From Thiothrix caldifontis (GTDB lineage Bacteria > Pseudomonadota > Gammaproteobacteria > Thiotrichales > Thiotrichaceae), in assembly GCF_900107695.1 (NCBI RefSeq), contig NZ_FNQP01000015.1, positions 24,392-88,391 on the forward strand: a DNA stretch of 64,000 nt, given 5' to 3'. Made by a program: the position numbers and the translations under genes. Below, one piece after another: positions 9,716-18,142 of the stretch (its first letter is position 1; each line of letters begins with the position of its first letter). A model generated the notes under the pieces. That model did no database searches, had not been told where the DNA came from, and saw only the letters and a list, made by a program, of their open reading frames with translations.

Positions 9716-10588
9716 ATGTCACCAGTCAGACGCGCCCTTTCATTTTTGAAACGGGCGCTGATTAGTTTCCGTGCCAATCAGGGCATCCTGCTGGCGGGTG
9801 CAATTGCTTACTACACCCTGTTATCCATTATTCCGTTGTTCACCCTGCTGATTGTGGCTCTGTCTCACCTGATCAACGAACAGCAATTGCTGAACATTGT
9901 CGAAAGCAACCTCAGCCCAATATTTGGCACACAGGCGAAGCTCATTACCTACCAAATGGAACTATTCCTGCAAAACCGGCAAGCCGTGGGTTGGATCGGG
10001 TTGGTGATTTTGATCTTTTTCAGTTCCATGGCGTTTACTGTGCTAGAAAATGCTATGTCGGTGATTTTTTTTCACCGGGTTAATATCCACCGCCGCCATT
10101 TTCTGGTGTCAGCCATTATCCCGTATGCCTATATTCTGGTGTTGGGCATTGGCATCCTGCTCATTACTATTGTTAGCGGTGCGCTGGATTTGCTGCACGG
10201 TGAAGTTGTAACCCTCCTGTTCTGGACGCTGGAACTCGACCGTTTCACCGGCAGTATTTTGTACGGGTTCGGTATTATCGGTTTGACGCTACTGCTGGCT
10301 TCCTTCTACATGGTGATGCCAGTGGGCAATATTTGCTTTCGCCATGCACTGGCGGGCAGTTTTTGTGTCGCGATTTTATGGGAAATCACGCGCCACCTGT
10401 TGGTGTGGTATTTTTCTACCCTGTCGATGGTCAATATTATTTACGGTTCACTGACCACCGCCGTGATTGCACTGCTGTTTCTGGAGGTTGCCGCCATTAT
10501 TCTGCTGTTTGGGGCGCAAGTCATCGCAGAATATGAGCGGCAAGATATGGACAACGCAGAGAATCCGCCGCCTACCCTACATACTTAA
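9716..10588 (+). CDS. YihY/BrkB-family inner membrane protein
   Basis: The product is 290 residues with about six membrane-spanning segments. It shows the family signature near the N-terminus (ANQGILLAGAIAYYTLLSIIPL) and a second motif LASFYMVMP in the middle. An AGGAG Shine-Dalgarno sits 9 nt before the ATG. The family was once annotated as RNase BN by mistake; members are inner-membrane proteins of uncertain transport or envelope role. The gene stands alone between the small membrane protein and moaD. Confidence 0.85.
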   Translation: MSPVRRALSFLKRALISFRANQGILLAGAIAYYTLLSIIPLFTLLIVALSHLINEQQLLNIVESNLSPIFGTQAKLITYQMELFLQNRQAVGWIGLVILIFFSSMAFTVLENAMSVIFFHRVNIHRRHFLVSAIIPYAYILVLGIGILLITIVSGALDLLHGEVVTLLFWTLELDRFTGSILYGFGIIGLTLLLASFYMVMPVGNICFRHALAGSFCVAILWEITRHLLVWYFSTLSMVNIIYGSLTTAVIALLFLEVAAIILLFGAQVIAEYERQDMDNAENPPPTLHT

Positions 10589-10658
10589 GAACTATCGCTT
10601 ACTACAAACCGCTAAAGCCATTAAACTTAATGCCTAACTGGAAGCGGAGTCATCATAA

Positions 10659-10892
10659 ATGCCTATTAAAGTACTATTTTTTGCCAGTCTGCGTGAGCGT
10701 ATCGGGCAAAGCCAGCGGTTGTTGGAAAGTGATATGCCGTTGACCTTACAAGAGGTGTGGCAACGCAGCAGCGGCGAATCTCATCTACCGGGAAATGTGC
10801 TGATGTCCATCAACCAAACCTACGCTAATGCCAGTAGCCTGGTACAACCGGGTGATGAAGTGGCTTTTTTCCCCCCGGTTACCGGAGGTTGA
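10659..10892 (+). CDS. moaD: Molybdopterin synthase small subunit MoaD
   Basis: The product is 77 residues, the usual MoaD length, with a ubiquitin-like fold and the C-terminal FFPPVTGG tail whose terminal Gly-Gly is thiocarboxylated to donate sulfur to precursor Z. It is followed 2 nt later by moaE. Molybdopterin made by this pair would serve the molybdopterin oxidoreductase at 41.6 kb. Confidence 0.95.
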   Translation: MPIKVLFFASLRERIGQSQRLLESDMPLTLQEVWQRSSGESHLPGNVLMSINQTYANASSLVQPGDEVAFFPPVTGG

Positions 10893-10894
10893 GG

Positions 10895-11335
10895 ATGCAA
10901 TACGTCGAAGTACGGGAAGCACCGTTTGATCCTTGGCAATACCTTGCTGAATGGCAAAGCCAGCATCCACTGGATGCCCGTTCCGGGGCGACGGCTGTTT
11001 TCGTCGGTACGATGCGGGATTTCAATGAAGGTGATGATGTTACCGGCATGTATTTAGAACATTATCCCGGTATGACCGAGCGCCAGTTAGAAACGCTGGT
11101 GGCGGCTTCGGTGCAGGAATGGTCGCTGGATGCAGCACTGGTGGTGCATCGCGTCGGGGAAATTGCGCCCGCTCAGCCCATTGTATTGGTCGCTGTTTGG
11201 TCTGCCCACCGGGCTGAGGCATTCGACGCTTGCCGCCACTTGATGGAAACCCTGAAACACACCGCACCTTTCTGGAAGCGTGAAACCTTAACGGATGGTT
11301 CAGTACGCTGGGTGGATAAAAATACTCCCGGATGA
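10895..11335 (+). CDS. moaE: Molybdopterin synthase catalytic subunit MoaE
   Basis: The product is 146 residues from ATG 10895. A GGAGG Shine-Dalgarno at 10884-10888 lies inside the end of moaD and decides this start; an in-frame TTG two codons upstream overlaps the moaD stop and is less likely. Family motifs include GATAVFVGTMRDFNEG near the N-terminus, the VHRVGEI segment and the C-terminal METLKHTAPFWKRE, which carries the conserved lysines of the active site. With MoaD it forms molybdopterin synthase in the cytoplasm. Confidence 0.95.
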   Translation: MQYVEVREAPFDPWQYLAEWQSQHPLDARSGATAVFVGTMRDFNEGDDVTGMYLEHYPGMTERQLETLVAASVQEWSLDAALVVHRVGEIAPAQPIVLVAVWSAHRAEAFDACRHLMETLKHTAPFWKRETLTDGSVRWVDKNTPG

Positions 11336-11356
11336 TGTCATCACTAAGGAATACCT

Positions 11357-12790
11357 GTGACTGCTTATTTGACTAGTTGGTTCAACACGGGATTATTGCT
11401 GCTGGATATTTTTATCGTGGCGGTGTTGTTGCCAACCGTGGTGCAACAACGCCGCGAATCGGGGGCAACCTTAGCGTGGGTGTTGGTGATTGTGTTTGTG
11501 CCTTTCCTTGGTCTGCTAAGTTTTTGGCTATTTGGCACAACACGCTTGCATTTGCGCCGTCGTAAACGCCGTCGGGTAGAAGAGAAGTTTGCTAATGCGT
11601 TGCAACAGGTGCAAATTAGTCTGAATGGTGAGCAGTGCATTAGTGGGATTTCTCCGTCTTTACTCACATTAGTCAATAAATTGGATGAAATCGGCCCGCT
11701 AGGGGGGAATGCGGTCGAGATTATGCGTGAAGGTGAGCATTTATTCGATACGCTGGAGCAAGCCTTTGCTGCGGCTAAGCAGCATATTCACCTTATTTAC
11801 TACATCTGGGAACCCGACTATACCGGGGAGCGTTTGCGGGATGCCTTGGTGAGTGCGGCACAGCGTGGTGTGACGGTACGGTTGCTGGTTGATGATGTGG
11901 GTTCGCGCCAAGCTAAAGCGAGATTTTTTAAGCCTTTGCTGCTGGCGGGAGGGCAGGTCGAGCGTTTTCTGAAAGTGAATGTGCTGAGTCGCCAACTCAA
12001 TCTGAATAACCGTAATCACCGTAAAATTGTCATTATTGATGGCAGCATCGCGTTTACTGGCGGGATGAACGTGGGCGATGTGTACGCGGGCAGGGGCGAA
12101 CCTTGGCAAGATTTGCACGCCCGTATTCAAGGGCCGGTGGTGTATACCTTACAGGAGGCGTTTTGTCAGGATTGGTATCACGCGGCCGGTGAGGATCTGG
12201 TAAGCGAGGTATATTTTCCGGTGATTCCTGATGCAGGCACGATTCGCGCTCAGTTCCTTGCGAGTGGCCCTGCGGATGAGCGTTGGCAGGCTATTCACAC
12301 CGTATTGTTTGCGGCAATGAATCTGGCAAACGAACGTATTTGGATTGAAACCCCCTATTTTGTGCCGGATCGCCCGATTTTGATGGCTTTGCAAACGGCG
12401 GCCTTGCGCGGGGTAGATGTGCGTTTGCTATTGCCCGGTAAATCGGATCATCCCTTGGTATTGTATGCGGGACGTTCCTTTATTGATGATTTGTTGGCAG
12501 CAGGCGTGCGGGTGTTTGAAATGTACCGAGCCATGCCTCATGCGAAAGCGGTGATGATTGATGGTAATTTTGCCACGCTGGGTTCTGCCAATATGGATCA
12601 GCGCAGTTTTCGTCTGAATTTTGAAGGCAACATCTTTTTTTATGGCACTGAAATCGCGACGAAACTGGAGCAAGATTTCCTTGCTGTTTGTGCGAATACC
12701 CAAGAAGTGACTGAAGCACAGCGCCATAAGTTGAGTAAAAGCCAACGTTTGGCTGAGAGTATTGCCCGTTTGCTTGCACCTTTGTTGTAA
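11357..12790 (+). CDS. cls: Cardiolipin synthase (two phospholipase D motifs)
   Basis: The product is 477 residues starting at GTG 11357, 10 nt after a TAAGGA Shine-Dalgarno. Two N-terminal membrane segments (about 10-30 and 38-60) are followed by a basic RRRKRRR stretch. Two HKD motifs are intact: H221/K223/D228 in NHRKIVIIDG and H395/K397/D402 in HAKAVMIDG, each followed by the GG/GS-(x)-N motif. The enzyme joins two phosphatidyl groups to make cardiolipin at the inner membrane. It lies 21 nt after moaE, so it may share that transcript, though the functions are unrelated. Confidence 0.93.
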   Translation: MTAYLTSWFNTGLLLLDIFIVAVLLPTVVQQRRESGATLAWVLVIVFVPFLGLLSFWLFGTTRLHLRRRKRRRVEEKFANALQQVQISLNGEQCISGISPSLLTLVNKLDEIGPLGGNAVEIMREGEHLFDTLEQAFAAAKQHIHLIYYIWEPDYTGERLRDALVSAAQRGVTVRLLVDDVGSRQAKARFFKPLLLAGGQVERFLKVNVLSRQLNLNNRNHRKIVIIDGSIAFTGGMNVGDVYAGRGEPWQDLHARIQGPVVYTLQEAFCQDWYHAAGEDLVSEVYFPVIPDAGTIRAQFLASGPADERWQAIHTVLFAAMNLANERIWIETPYFVPDRPILMALQTAALRGVDVRLLLPGKSDHPLVLYAGRSFIDDLLAAGVRVFEMYRAMPHAKAVMIDGNFATLGSANMDQRSFRLNFEGNIFFYGTEIATKLEQDFLAVCANTQEVTEAQRHKLSKSQRLAESIARLLAPLL

Positions 12791-12842
12791 CCTATTGAAA
12801 TTTTGTGTTAAGGTTTTGATAGTTAAGTGTTAGGAGCGAGTT

Positions 12843-13706
12843 GTGCAAGCACTGCCTTATTATCTGGGTTTGCCATTGTGGGCGAATGCGCATTGGAAAG
12901 GTTCGTTGTTTCGTGCTGATGTAAAACCGGCAACCTTTCTTGCACAATACGCTCAGGTATTTAATGCAGTGGAAGGTAATACCACATTTTATTCTGTGCC
13001 CTCTGTGGAGATGGTGCAGCGTTGGTTAGCGGCAACGCCAGAGAGCTTTCGTTTTAGCTTCAAGTTTCCACGGACTATTACACATCAACATCAACTGCTG
13101 CATGTGGCGAAAGAGACACAAGAGTTTTTGCAGCGGATGCAGCCGTTAGGGCAGCGCTTGAGTGGGTTAATGGTGCAATTACCTGCTACATTTGCGCCTG
13201 ATTCATTGTCAATGCTGGAGACATTCTTACGAAGTTTGCCCGGTGATTACCGTTATGCGGTGGAAGTGCGACATCCTGCTTTTTTCACCGATAAAGTAGC
13301 CCGCACGACTTATAATGGTGTGTTGGAATCTTTGGGGGTAGATCGGGTGATTTTTGAGAGTCGCCCTTTACATGCTGCCCCAGCGCTGGATGTAGCTACT
13401 CGTGAAGCGCAAAGCCGTAAGCCACGCTTGCCGGTGCAGTTGGATACAACCGCGCAACAGCCGGTGTTACGTTATATTGGACACCCGGTGCTTGAGGCTA
13501 ACCATGCGTGGTTGGATCGTTGGGTAGCGCAAACAGCGCGTTGGCTAGGGGAAGGCAAGTGTCCGCGTATTTTTCTACACACCCCGGATAATAACCTCGC
13601 ACCAGCATTAGCGCAGATGTTTCACCATCAGCTTCAGCAACGCATCTCAGGTTTGGTTGATTTACCGTTAGGGTTGGCAGAGCCGGTACAAGCCGTGTTG
13701 TTATAA
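12843..13706 (+). CDS. DUF72 (YecE-like) protein
   Basis: The product is 287 residues starting at GTG 12843 behind a TAGGAG Shine-Dalgarno. The family signature is clear: YYLGLPLWANAHWKG near the N-terminus, FNAVEGNTTFY, FSFKFPRTITH and the C-terminal IFLHTPDNN. DUF72 proteins adopt a TIM-barrel-like fold; their biochemical role is not established. The gene has its own gap on both sides and precedes the rpmBG promoter. Confidence 0.88.
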   Translation: MQALPYYLGLPLWANAHWKGSLFRADVKPATFLAQYAQVFNAVEGNTTFYSVPSVEMVQRWLAATPESFRFSFKFPRTITHQHQLLHVAKETQEFLQRMQPLGQRLSGLMVQLPATFAPDSLSMLETFLRSLPGDYRYAVEVRHPAFFTDKVARTTYNGVLESLGVDRVIFESRPLHAAPALDVATREAQSRKPRLPVQLDTTAQQPVLRYIGHPVLEANHAWLDRWVAQTARWLGEGKCPRIFLHTPDNNLAPALAQMFHHQLQQRISGLVDLPLGLAEPVQAVLL

Positions 13707-13723
13707 AAAAACAGTTGCTTGGG

Positions 13724-13752
13724 TTGCTTGCCGGGGGGGGTTCTGGTATCCT
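13724..13752 (+). promoter_or_regulatory. Sigma-70 promoter of rpmBG with extended -10
   Basis: A -35-like TTGCTT (13724-13729) is separated by 17 nt from the -10-like TATCCT (13747-13752), which is preceded by a TGn extension (TGG). It ends 44 nt upstream of the rpmB start codon and is the only such pair in this gap. A run of eight G lies in the spacer. Confidence 0.6.
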
Positions 13753-13796
13753 CACGCGCCTTTAGAGTTCAAGAATCGCAGATTTGGAGTATCCAG

Positions 13797-14033
13797 ATGT
13801 CTCGTGTATGCCAAGTAACAGGTAAGCGTCCGATCACCGGCAACAATGTGTCGCACGCTAACAATAAAACCAAACGTCGTTTCCTGCCTAACCTGCACGC
13901 GAAACGGTTCTGGGTGGAAAGCGAAGGGCGTTGGGTGCGTCTGCGCGTTTCTACTAAAGGGATGCGTATTATCGACAAGCACGGTATTGATACCATTCTT
14001 GCCGACATTCGCGCTCGTGGCGAAAAAGTTTAA
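13797..14033 (+). CDS. rpmB: Ribosomal protein bL28
   Basis: The product is 78 residues from ATG 13797, the same length as E. coli L28, beginning [12 protein letters not shown] and containing [13 protein letters not shown] and the basic [10 protein letters not shown] segment. A TTTGGAG Shine-Dalgarno lies 8 nt upstream. An in-frame ATG further upstream overlaps the promoter and is not used. It forms an operon with rpmG 20 nt downstream. Confidence 0.97.
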   Translation: MSRVCQVTGKRPITGNNVSHANNKTKRRFLPNLHAKRFWVESEGRWVRLRVSTKGMRIIDKHGIDTILADIRARGEKV

Positions 14034-14053
14034 TTTACTGGAGGTAACAGCGA

Positions 14054-14224
14054 ATGGCTAAGAAAGGCGGTCGTGATAAAATCAAGCTGGTTTCTTCCGC
14101 AGGAACTGGATTTTTCTACACTACAACCAAGAATAAGCGTACTACGCCGGACAAATTAGAGTTCAGTAAGTATGATCCGGTTGTGCGTAAGCATGTCATG
14201 TTTAAGGAAGCCAAGATCAAGTAA
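14054..14224 (+). CDS. rpmG: Ribosomal protein bL33 (zinc-independent form)
   Basis: The product is 56 residues ([19 protein letters not shown]..., ending FKEAKIK), close to the 55 residues of E. coli L33. It lacks the CxxC pairs of zinc-binding L33, so it is the C-minus type. A GGAGG Shine-Dalgarno lies at 14040-14044. It is the second gene of the rpmBG operon and is followed by a terminator. Confidence 0.97.
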   Translation: MAKKGGRDKIKLVSSAGTGFFYTTTKNKRTTPDKLEFSKYDPVVRKHVMFKEAKIK

Positions 14225-14251
14225 TTGATGACTTGCGATTCTTTACCAAAG

Positions 14252-14271
14252 CCCGGCATTGCCGGGTTTTT
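14252..14271 (+). terminator. Rho-independent terminator of rpmBG
   Basis: A perfect 6-bp GC stem (CCCGGC, loop ATT, GCCGGG) at 14252-14266 is followed directly by TTTTT. It lies 28 nt after the rpmG stop and shows that the next gene should not start upstream of about 14272. Confidence 0.9.
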
Positions 14272-14289
14272 GCGTTTGTGGAAAAGGCA

Positions 14290-14790
14290 ATGGAAAACAG
14301 TATCATGTGGATTGTCATAAGCTTGGGTATCCTGCTGTTGTTGATACCTGTGGTGGTGGGGTTGTTGATGTCGCCTTATCAGCAGGTTACGCGGGTTGAG
14401 TTGATCAAGGCATCTATTGATGACGTGTGGAATGCGTTAGCTGACTTTTCTCAACAAGCCCAATGGCGTACTGAGCTGACGAGTATGCAAATGTTGGATG
14501 ATGATGAGGGGCTGCGCTGGGTTGAGCAGTCAGCAGGGCAAGGTTCAGTCGTCTTACGTAAACTCAAAGAAATTCCTTTAAAAGAGTTGCTGGTTGATCG
14601 GAATCAAGGCAGCGGCAAGGGGACATTTCATGCCCGTTTGAGTGCAGTTCCGGGTGGAACCCGCATCACATTTACCGAAATGCTGGAAACCCGCACACCG
14701 TTTGGGCGCATCAAGGCGCGGATGAAGGGAGAGCCAGACAGTCGTTTAGACCATTTCATTCAGCAGTTAAAAGCCCGGTTTGCAGTGTAA
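14290..14790 (+). CDS. Membrane-anchored SRPBCC (START-like) family protein
   Basis: The product is 166 residues from ATG 14290. The frame is open to 14233, but that start would lie across the rpmBG terminator, so 14290 (or 14305) is preferred. An N-terminal membrane segment (MWIVISLGILLLLIPVVVGLL) is followed by a START/polyketide-cyclase-like domain (VELIKASIDDVWNALADFSQQAQWR). Such domains bind hydrophobic ligands in a helix-grip fold; the ligand here is unknown. The 3' end overlaps the convergent folK gene by 35 bp. Confidence 0.78.
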   Translation: MENSIMWIVISLGILLLLIPVVVGLLMSPYQQVTRVELIKASIDDVWNALADFSQQAQWRTELTSMQMLDDDEGLRWVEQSAGQGSVVLRKLKEIPLKELLVDRNQGSGKGTFHARLSAVPGGTRITFTEMLETRTPFGRIKARMKGEPDSRLDHFIQQLKARFAV

Positions 14791-15280
14791 GTGGGGGGCA
14801 ATCCAATGCTACGACGCGCAGCGCTTCAGCAGATAATGAGGAGGTTTGTGCAAGGTCTGCCAAGGTGCGCTTCAGTTCAGGGTGCAATACACCAGGGGCA
14901 ATTTCTGCCAGTGGAAACAGCACGAAAGGATAAGTCAGAATATCCTTGTGCGGTAAGTTAACGCTGGGTTGCAGGTTCAGATCATCGTAGAGAAGCAAGT
15001 CGACATCTAAGGTGCGTGCACTGAATTTTGCGTCGTTGCGCACACGCCCGTGGGTACTTTCTAAGGCATGCAAGTAGTGTTTCACTTCATTAGGCGTTAG
15101 TGTTGTAGTGAAACCAGCCGCTAAATTGAAAAAAGGCTCGCTTTCAAAACCAACTGCCGGGGTTTCGTAAACAGTAGAAAACTGTACTTCACCAAAATCT
15201 TGCTGTAAACGCTGCATACAGGCGCAGACGTTAAGCTCGCGCTCGATATTACTGCCAATGCTTACGTAGACATTTGCCAT
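14756..15280 (-). CDS. folK: 2-amino-4-hydroxy-6-hydroxymethyldihydropteridine pyrophosphokinase
   Basis: The product is 174 residues. It has the HPPK signature YVSIGSNIERE at the N-terminus, the FFNLAAGFTTTL segment, and the ARTLDVDLLLYDD motif that carries the magnesium-binding aspartates. It pyrophosphorylates hydroxymethyldihydropterin in folate synthesis. It overlaps the upstream folB by 19 bp, so the two are translationally coupled, and overlaps the convergent SRPBCC gene at its 3' end. Confidence 0.95.
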   Translation of the reverse strand: MANVYVSIGSNIERELNVCACMQRLQQDFGEVQFSTVYETPAVGFESEPFFNLAAGFTTTLTPNEVKHYLHALESTHGRVRNDAKFSARTLDVDLLLYDDLNLQPSVNLPHKDILTYPFVLFPLAEIAPGVLHPELKRTLADLAQTSSLSAEALRVVALDCPPLTLQTGLLTAE

Positions 15281-15633
15281 TGACGGTCACCGCGTTCAAT
15301 TTTAACACCTACTTCGCTGGAACCACGCACTGCGCCGGGTTTCCCTACGGTTACTTGAATCCAGGGAATAGAGAACTCGCGCATCAGGGTATCCGCGATG
15401 GCTTCCGCTAAGCGCTCTACTAGGTCGTAATGGGAATCTTCGACTAATTGCACCACGCGTTTAGCTGCCGTTTTATAGTTTAGGGTGTCTTTGATGTTGT
15501 CGCTGGCAGCAGGAATACGGTTATCCCAGCCCATTTCCAGATCAATGCGAATTTTTTGCAGAATGCGCTTCTCCCATTCATAAATGCCGATGTGAGCATC
15601 TATTTTCAGGTCGCGTACATAGACTATATCCAT
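15262..15633 (-). CDS. folB: Dihydroneopterin aldolase
   Basis: The product is 123 residues, typical for FolB. Motifs include MDIVYVRDLKIDAHIGIYEWE near the start (the conserved IGIYEWE), LNYKTAAKRV and VGKPGAVRGSSEVGV near the end. It cleaves dihydroneopterin to hydroxymethyldihydropterin, the substrate of FolK encoded by the overlapping next gene. Confidence 0.95.
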   Translation of the reverse strand: MDIVYVRDLKIDAHIGIYEWEKRILQKIRIDLEMGWDNRIPAASDNIKDTLNYKTAAKRVVQLVEDSHYDLVERLAEAIADTLMREFSIPWIQVTVGKPGAVRGSSEVGVKIERGDRQWQMST

Positions 15634-15677
15634 ACGTTGCTCTTGTTGTCAGTGTTGGGTATGGATTGTAATACAGA

Positions 15678-15708
15678 AACCCGCACCCTGTGAAAGAGGG
15701 TACGGGTT
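15678..15708 (-). terminator. Terminator of the glycine-zipper lipoprotein gene
   Basis: AACCCG and ACCCT pair with AGGGT and CGGGTT, with one mismatch in the stem and a 7-nt loop. Read on the minus strand the stem is followed by the T-rich TTCTGTATT. It lies between the stop of the lipoprotein gene at 15735 and the start of folB. Confidence 0.75.
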
Positions 15709-15734
15709 AAGGGAATTAAGATGCTAACACGCGG

Positions 15735-16211
15735 TTAGCGTGATAGTTGCCACTGACCACGGCTGTCTTGACAGGCTTGGGTCTGAATATTTTGGTTTCT
15801 GCCATCAATTGTGCCCACAATGGTAACAGGGCGGCAGATGGTGCTTTGGTTGTTGACATTAGCACGATAAACCTGACCGGGGTTAACGTTATATTGATAG
15901 CCAGTGTTCGGATTTTGCCATGTGGCAGGACGTCCACTGTAAATGGATTGCCCTAAGTATTGCTGGTCACGTGCATCCAGTTGCGCTCCCCACTGACTGC
16001 CAATGTAACTGCCTACCATGGTGCCAAGGATAGTCATCGCTGTTTTGCCATCACCATTACCGAATTGATTACCAGCCACTCCACCTAGTACAGCACCCAC
16101 CATAGAACCGGTTTGCGCATTGTTGATAGGAGCAGTGCCGACACATCCTGTTAATAGGATGGATGTTACTAATGCACTAGCGACGAGAGAGCGATTGATC
16201 AACGTTTTCAT
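15735..16211 (-). CDS. Glycine-zipper lipoprotein (SlyB/17-kDa antigen type)
   Basis: The product is 158 residues from the ATG at 16211, which has an AAGGAG Shine-Dalgarno; an upstream in-frame start would lack it. The lipoprotein signal ends at the lipobox LLTGC. The mature protein has a glycine-zipper 2TM domain (GSMVGAVLGGVAGNQFG, then GTMVGSYIGSQWG), then a C-terminal domain with two cysteines (ICRPVTIVGTIDGR and QACQDSRGQW). It should sit in the outer membrane. It is a paralogue of the gene just upstream. Confidence 0.85.
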   Translation of the reverse strand: MKTLINRSLVASALVTSILLTGCVGTAPINNAQTGSMVGAVLGGVAGNQFGNGDGKTAMTILGTMVGSYIGSQWGAQLDARDQQYLGQSIYSGRPATWQNPNTGYQYNVNPGQVYRANVNNQSTICRPVTIVGTIDGRNQNIQTQACQDSRGQWQLSR

Positions 16212-16238
16212 TGGGACACTCCTTGTTGAGAGAGGGAA

Positions 16239-16269
16239 GACTTGCAACCTAGGTTTCAGGTTGCAAGTC
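16239..16269 (-). terminator. Perfect 12-bp hairpin between paralogous lipoprotein genes
   Basis: GACTTGCAACCT (16239-16250) and AGGTTGCAAGTC (16258-16269) are perfectly complementary around a 7-nt loop. On the minus strand the stem is followed by a pyrimidine-rich TTCCCTCTCTC. It lies just after the stop of the upstream lipoprotein gene, so it is a likely terminator or attenuator controlling read-through into the second gene. Confidence 0.65.
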
Positions 16270-16279
16270 GGAACGAGGC

Positions 16280-16561
16280 TTAGTAGCCCCGGTTATAATA
16301 CGGTGCTGGCTGAGGTTGTTGATAGTAACGGTCTTGCTGAGCACCAACTTGACTACCAACTGCACTGCCTACCATTGTGCCAACGATAGTGGCGGCTGTT
16401 TTACCTTCGCCTTGACCAAATTGATTACCGGCAACTCCGCCGAGTACCGCACCTGCCATTGCGCCTGTTTGCGCATTGTTCATTGGCATTGGTGCTGTTC
16501 CACAAGCAGTCAATACTGCCACCAATGCAATTGTCCCCAATGAGTAAGTAATGCTTTTCAT
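16280..16561 (-). CDS. Small glycine-zipper lipoprotein
   Basis: The product is 93 residues from the ATG at 16561, behind a TAAGGAG Shine-Dalgarno. The lipobox is VLTAC. A glycine-zipper 2TM domain (GAMAGAVLGGVAGNQFG and GTMVGSAVGSQVG) is nearly the same as that of the neighbour at 15735-16211, but the C-terminal tail is only a short Gln/Tyr/Pro-rich stretch. The pair looks like a tandem duplication in which one copy lost, or the other gained, the C-terminal domain. Confidence 0.85.
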   Translation of the reverse strand: MKSITYSLGTIALVAVLTACGTAPMPMNNAQTGAMAGAVLGGVAGNQFGQGEGKTAATIVGTMVGSAVGSQVGAQQDRYYQQPQPAPYYNRGY

Positions 16562-16803
16562 GTATAGCTCCTTAGTAAAAGTCATGTTTTTGGGCAGTTG
16601 CCACGTTTATTTGCCAAACTCTGGTGATTCTTTAGAGTGATGATGTCCAGAGTAGTTCAGTAGGATGCCATTATTTTTTTAGGTGTTCAAATAAACTGCT
16701 GGTGTGACTACATGGTTGCAAAATATTTATTCATTTTATCTATGATTTGCAATAATAGACTAATATCTTGGTTTTGATGTATTAGGCGATGGGAGAATCT
16801 TCA

Positions 16804-18111
16804 ATGATTATGCATAGGGTTGCAAAGGCTTGGACGTTGCTGTTGTTGACGGTGGCGCTGTGGATAGTGGCATCTTCCCTACAAGCTTCGGCTGAGAAGT
16901 CGTCTAAACCGTGGGTGATGGGTTACTTACCCGCTTATGAGCAAAGTGGTAGTGGCAGTTTTGACTTCATGGATAAAGATGACTGGAAGATGCTGACTCA
17001 TGCTGCACATTTTTCGGCACACGTGAATGCTGATGGAACGCTGGATTTCAATGCGGAAAAAATGAGTGAGGCTAATCGCACCGCCGCCATTCAGGCAGCC
17101 CATCAGCGCCATGTGCCGTTGGTGTTGAGTGTGCTGGCTTGGTATGACGTGTATGAGCCAGTGATTAAAAATGCCAGCACGCGTAAAACCTTGATTAATC
17201 AGATTCTTGAAGTGCTGAAGGAAGGCTACGATGGTGTGGATCTGGATTTGGAGCCGATTCGCGCCGAACAAGCCGGAGCTGAGTACCAAACGTTTGTGAA
17301 TGAGTTGCATACAGCTTTACAAACACTTAACAAAACCAATAACCCTAAGATGTTGGTGGAACGCCCGTTATTGACCTTAACGACTGGGGTGGAAAATGTT
17401 GCCGATGACAGTCCGGGGCAATTACGTACCTTGTTAGCTAGCATTCAGGATAAGGTAGATCAGATTAATGTGATGGGGTATGACTTATCTTCGCTCAGTG
17501 ATGAGGTGATTTGGCATGACGGGGCATTGCATGATGGGGGGCAGAAATACCCTGCTTATGTTGCCCGCTCAGTGGTATCGGTCAGTCGGTCGTTGCAACA
17601 ATTTATGGATGGCGGTGTGTCACCCAGCAAATTAGGCTTAGGCATCAGTTTAGAGGTGCGAATTTGGCAAGGTGGTAAAGTAAAAGGTACAGGCGAGGGT
17701 GTGACTGCACCCATGCAGGAATGGAGTATTGCCCCCAAAAGTTGGAATACCGGTACACCACGGGCAAGTGTGGCACAGTTGTTAGACCCGGACTACACTT
17801 GCATGACCACACCAGCCGGAGAGGCTGCTGCTTACAAATGCGGGTATTCGCCCGATTATTACCGTTGGGATGATAAAGCTAAGGCGGCCTACTTAAGTAT
17901 TAATAATCCGGGTTCTGATTATGATGCCTTTATTTCTTATACCGATGAGCGTGCTGCACAGGAAAAGGTAAAATTTTCCAAAGAAAAAGGCTTAGGCGGC
18001 ATCATGATTTGGCAGATGCGACATGATTATCGTGCAGATCAACCAGAAGGGAAGAAACGCCCGATTATTAAAGCATTGCGTGATGCGCTCAACAGTGAAA
18101 CTGGCAAATAG
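16804..18111 (+). CDS. Exported glycoside hydrolase family 18 protein
   Basis: The product is 435 residues. The ATG at 16804 has a GGGAGA Shine-Dalgarno 7 nt upstream; an ATG at 16789 would add five residues. A Sec signal peptide (WTLLLLTVALWIVASSLQASA) is followed by a GH18 TIM barrel. The catalytic motif DxxDxDxE is intact in YDGVDLDLEP (D143, D146, D148, E150). The later INVMGYDLSS and IMIWQMRHD segments fit the remaining barrel strands. It probably hydrolyses chitin-like or peptidoglycan-related beta-1,4 N-acetylglucosamine polymers in or outside the periplasm; the substrate is not proven. No chitin-binding domain is attached. Confidence 0.88.
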   Translation: MIMHRVAKAWTLLLLTVALWIVASSLQASAEKSSKPWVMGYLPAYEQSGSGSFDFMDKDDWKMLTHAAHFSAHVNADGTLDFNAEKMSEANRTAAIQAAHQRHVPLVLSVLAWYDVYEPVIKNASTRKTLINQILEVLKEGYDGVDLDLEPIRAEQAGAEYQTFVNELHTALQTLNKTNNPKMLVERPLLTLTTGVENVADDSPGQLRTLLASIQDKVDQINVMGYDLSSLSDEVIWHDGALHDGGQKYPAYVARSVVSVSRSLQQFMDGGVSPSKLGLGISLEVRIWQGGKVKGTGEGVTAPMQEWSIAPKSWNTGTPRASVAQLLDPDYTCMTTPAGEAAAYKCGYSPDYYRWDDKAKAAYLSINNPGSDYDAFISYTDERAAQEKVKFSKEKGLGGIMIWQMRHDYRADQPEGKKRPIIKALRDALNSETGK

Positions 18112-18142
18112 CCCGTTTCACAGCGAATTATTGATGGGTGAT

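Noticed and set aside
14233..14289. Upstream start for the SRPBCC gene
   Set aside because: It would place the start codon upstream of, and translate through, the rpmBG terminator hairpin; the family sequence begins later.
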